Positions 51,901-54,900 of a stretch of DNA of 64,000 nucleotides are shown one piece after another. The position numbers and the translations under genes are program-made. Below the pieces are notes generated by a model. That model saw nothing but the letters and a program-made list of their open reading frames with translations. It was not told the DNA's origin and ran no database searches. Source of the stretch: Macrosoma leucophasiata. Its lineage: Eukaryota; Arthropoda; Insecta; Lepidoptera; Hedylidae. Numbering within the stretch: the stretch's first letter is position 1; every line of letters starts with the position of its first letter. Location: the NCBI GenBank assembly GCA_036365455.1, contig JAWQUS010000009.1, positions 1,456,001-1,520,000 on the forward strand, written 5' to 3'.

Positions 51901-54900
51901 AAAGTTAGGAGGACATACGAAAAATTAGTTTTCACTGCATTAAATTAAATTCGCTTTCACACGACTTCAAAATACTCATAGTCCGGTAAAAAAAAAATGA
52001 GTTTTCGGGATCGGGGTTTGTGTCCTGCGGCAGCCATGTTAGAGGTAAGGGTGTAAGTGGTATTTTTGTTTTTGTATTATTTCGCATTAACACATGCTTG
52101 TGAAATATATTTTATTTTTATAGAAAAATGGAAAGAAAAATTTGACTTCAGGCGAGGCTCGAACTCGCGACCTACTGGGAATCTAGTCCAGCCGCTCTTC
52201 CAATTGAGCTACTGAAGCCCTGCCCGATTTGTCAAATCTTTCCTTCACATCTATTGCATTGCTTTATGGTAGCAGTAGCGCCATCTATTACCAACTATGC
52301 TAGTTAGGCAACCGATATAATAGACTTTTCAGTGTATTGAATATCGTAAAGAAGTCGCTTTTACCCTTAATAATTGTTTTTGTATTATTTCGCATTAACA
52401 CATGCTTGTGAAATATATTTTATTTTTAAAGAAAAATGGAAAGAAAAATTTGACTTCAGGCGAGGCTCGAACTCGCGACCTACTGGTATTTTGCATTTAT
52501 CTCGTTACGAGTAATTACGAGGGTTATGAGAATTTTTAGTAAATAGTTTTTTGGTAGACAAAAATATCATCCACCCTACAACTTTTATTTGAAACTTTTT
52601 ATTGTGAATTTCATAAGAAAAAGTTATACACACAATGACGCGAAACATGAAGGGATGAATTGTTTTTAAGCGTAATAACTTTTTTAAATTGATTTTATGG
52701 TAAATATACATCAGAGCTTTTATATGGAGCATTCCTTTATGAACTTTTTTATGTTTTTGTTGCTTATCCTTATTAAAGCCGCATTTATATTTATCTGACG
52801 TGTTGTGTTGTGATGCTCTCTGTCGTGATGGCTACTGTTCACATTGATATGACGTGTTATGATGCATTATGACGGTTTTTGTATCAGTTCCGTCTTGACT
52901 CCCAGAGAGTTCACACATTTGCAATGTTTTTTCAAGAATCATCCAATTCAGATTCAGATTTTGAAGAAGAGTTGCAATTATTGGCGTTGGCAACGCTTCT
53001 AACTAAACAAAGAAAAAGAAGAAGATATTCAATTACGTATTCAATTAGTTGCTCTTCGTCCATTTCTGACGTAATAACACAACACAGACGCGTGCACACT
53101 AGTCTGATGCGGTATGACGTCTCACGGCACCGCCACCCGCACCTCACCCTTTCTGACGCGGACCGGGATCGCCTGTGACACGACACATCAGAAGCCGTCA
53201 TAACACACCGCATTGAACAAATGTGAACGCTTCCATATTAAATGTATGAAACTGATACCGTTCTAATGCATCACAACACAACACGTCAGATAAATATAAA
53301 TGCGGCTTAAGTGTCATTATTTTAAGTTGCTAAGCGGAGCAACCAATACATAAGCGAAGTGCGTGAATACGAATATCATTATTATATTGTTTTAAACTTA
53401 CACGATTTGTATTCATATTTTTATATTGTAAACGGGACTTAATCGCGTACTATTTTAATCGAAGTATTTAGCAGCAGTTAAGAATCGCCAGGTGAACAAG
53501 TCAGCGATTGCGGAGCATCTACTGGAGTCGGGACCAAATCACTGGATCGAACTACTATAATAGGATGGTACGTGAAGCGGTTGAAATCAGAAAATACAAA
53601 AATTTCAACCGGGAGTATGGATATAGGTTGTCAGTTTCGTGGAATCCGGTTATCGGGCAATGTAGACGTCGGGATGTGTCTTCGAATAAATCGTCGGATG
53701 TTGTGAGTGTTGTGTGTCGGGACCTTAATGTATTGAATCAAAATAATGACGACCAACCGCGGGTAGTTCGAAGAACTGGCGCGGGTACGAGACTATGACA
53801 CCATGGAGCACCAGTCTACTCGTGACCACGGCCGTCGCATTAACGTCGAGTGTCGAGGTAAATACTTCGATTAAAATAGTACGCGATTAAGTCCCGTTTA
53901 CAATATAAAAATATCATTATTATATATGTATTGCATTTATCTGTTTTTCTTGTTATGTATTATTGTATTGTTGATAATATTGTATACAAAAAAGTTTCTG
54001 ACATGGAAACATTGGGATGATTCAAGAGCACCGGAGACTCACAGCCACGGGAAGCACAATTGGCTGGGTTCTGATCTCCGGGAACATGTTTCCCGTCACC
54101 GTCAGTCAGTCTAGGGTATGGGGGGTAGGGGATCCCCAGAGGAGGGAATTAAAACGTTAATATTGCAAAGAAATAGAACAAAGAAAAAGGGTACTTAATT
54201 TGTGTCCTGTCGAGTGACCTATTTCTCCCGCGTGAAACGCGTGGTCGGTGCCCTACTATGGCCGCCACGCAAAACGTACACACATCAACCACTGAATCCG
54301 TTAACCCGACGCGTAGCACTACAGCCCTCGATCCGTTCAGGACAACTAAAACACGCACTCCTGATGGCGGATGGCTCGATTATGTATAAAAAATATCCGT
54401 AATTATGTACACCGCTCAGTTCCGTGACCGTCCTCGATCCCGCGCTTTTTTTCTTTTTTTTTTCCTAATATGCAGTTGCACGGCTCACACGATTCCCAAA
54501 TCTGAGGGAACGTTCGAATTTCGAAACATAGATATTATATAGCCAGAGTGTTAACATAGAGTAGTTAGTAACTGTACCGAACAAAATGTTCTCATAACCC
54601 TCGTAGATATTGAGATTAAAACGAAATACCAGTTACACCTTTGTGTCGAACATGGCGGCTGCGGGACACAACCCCCGACCCCGAAAACTCAAATACAGTA
54701 CTCAACAATTATCGCCTCGTTTCGACTTCGTAGAGCGCTATCTCTGTTGCACACTGCCTACGTAAGCACTGACAGTTCGGTATTGGTCAAAATTTGATCA
54801 AAATGGTCGACATACGTCATATAAGTACGGTGTGAAAGAGATAACGCTCTACAGACGAAATAAGCCGAAGTCTCCTAGGCTCTATGTGTCCTAAATTGTC

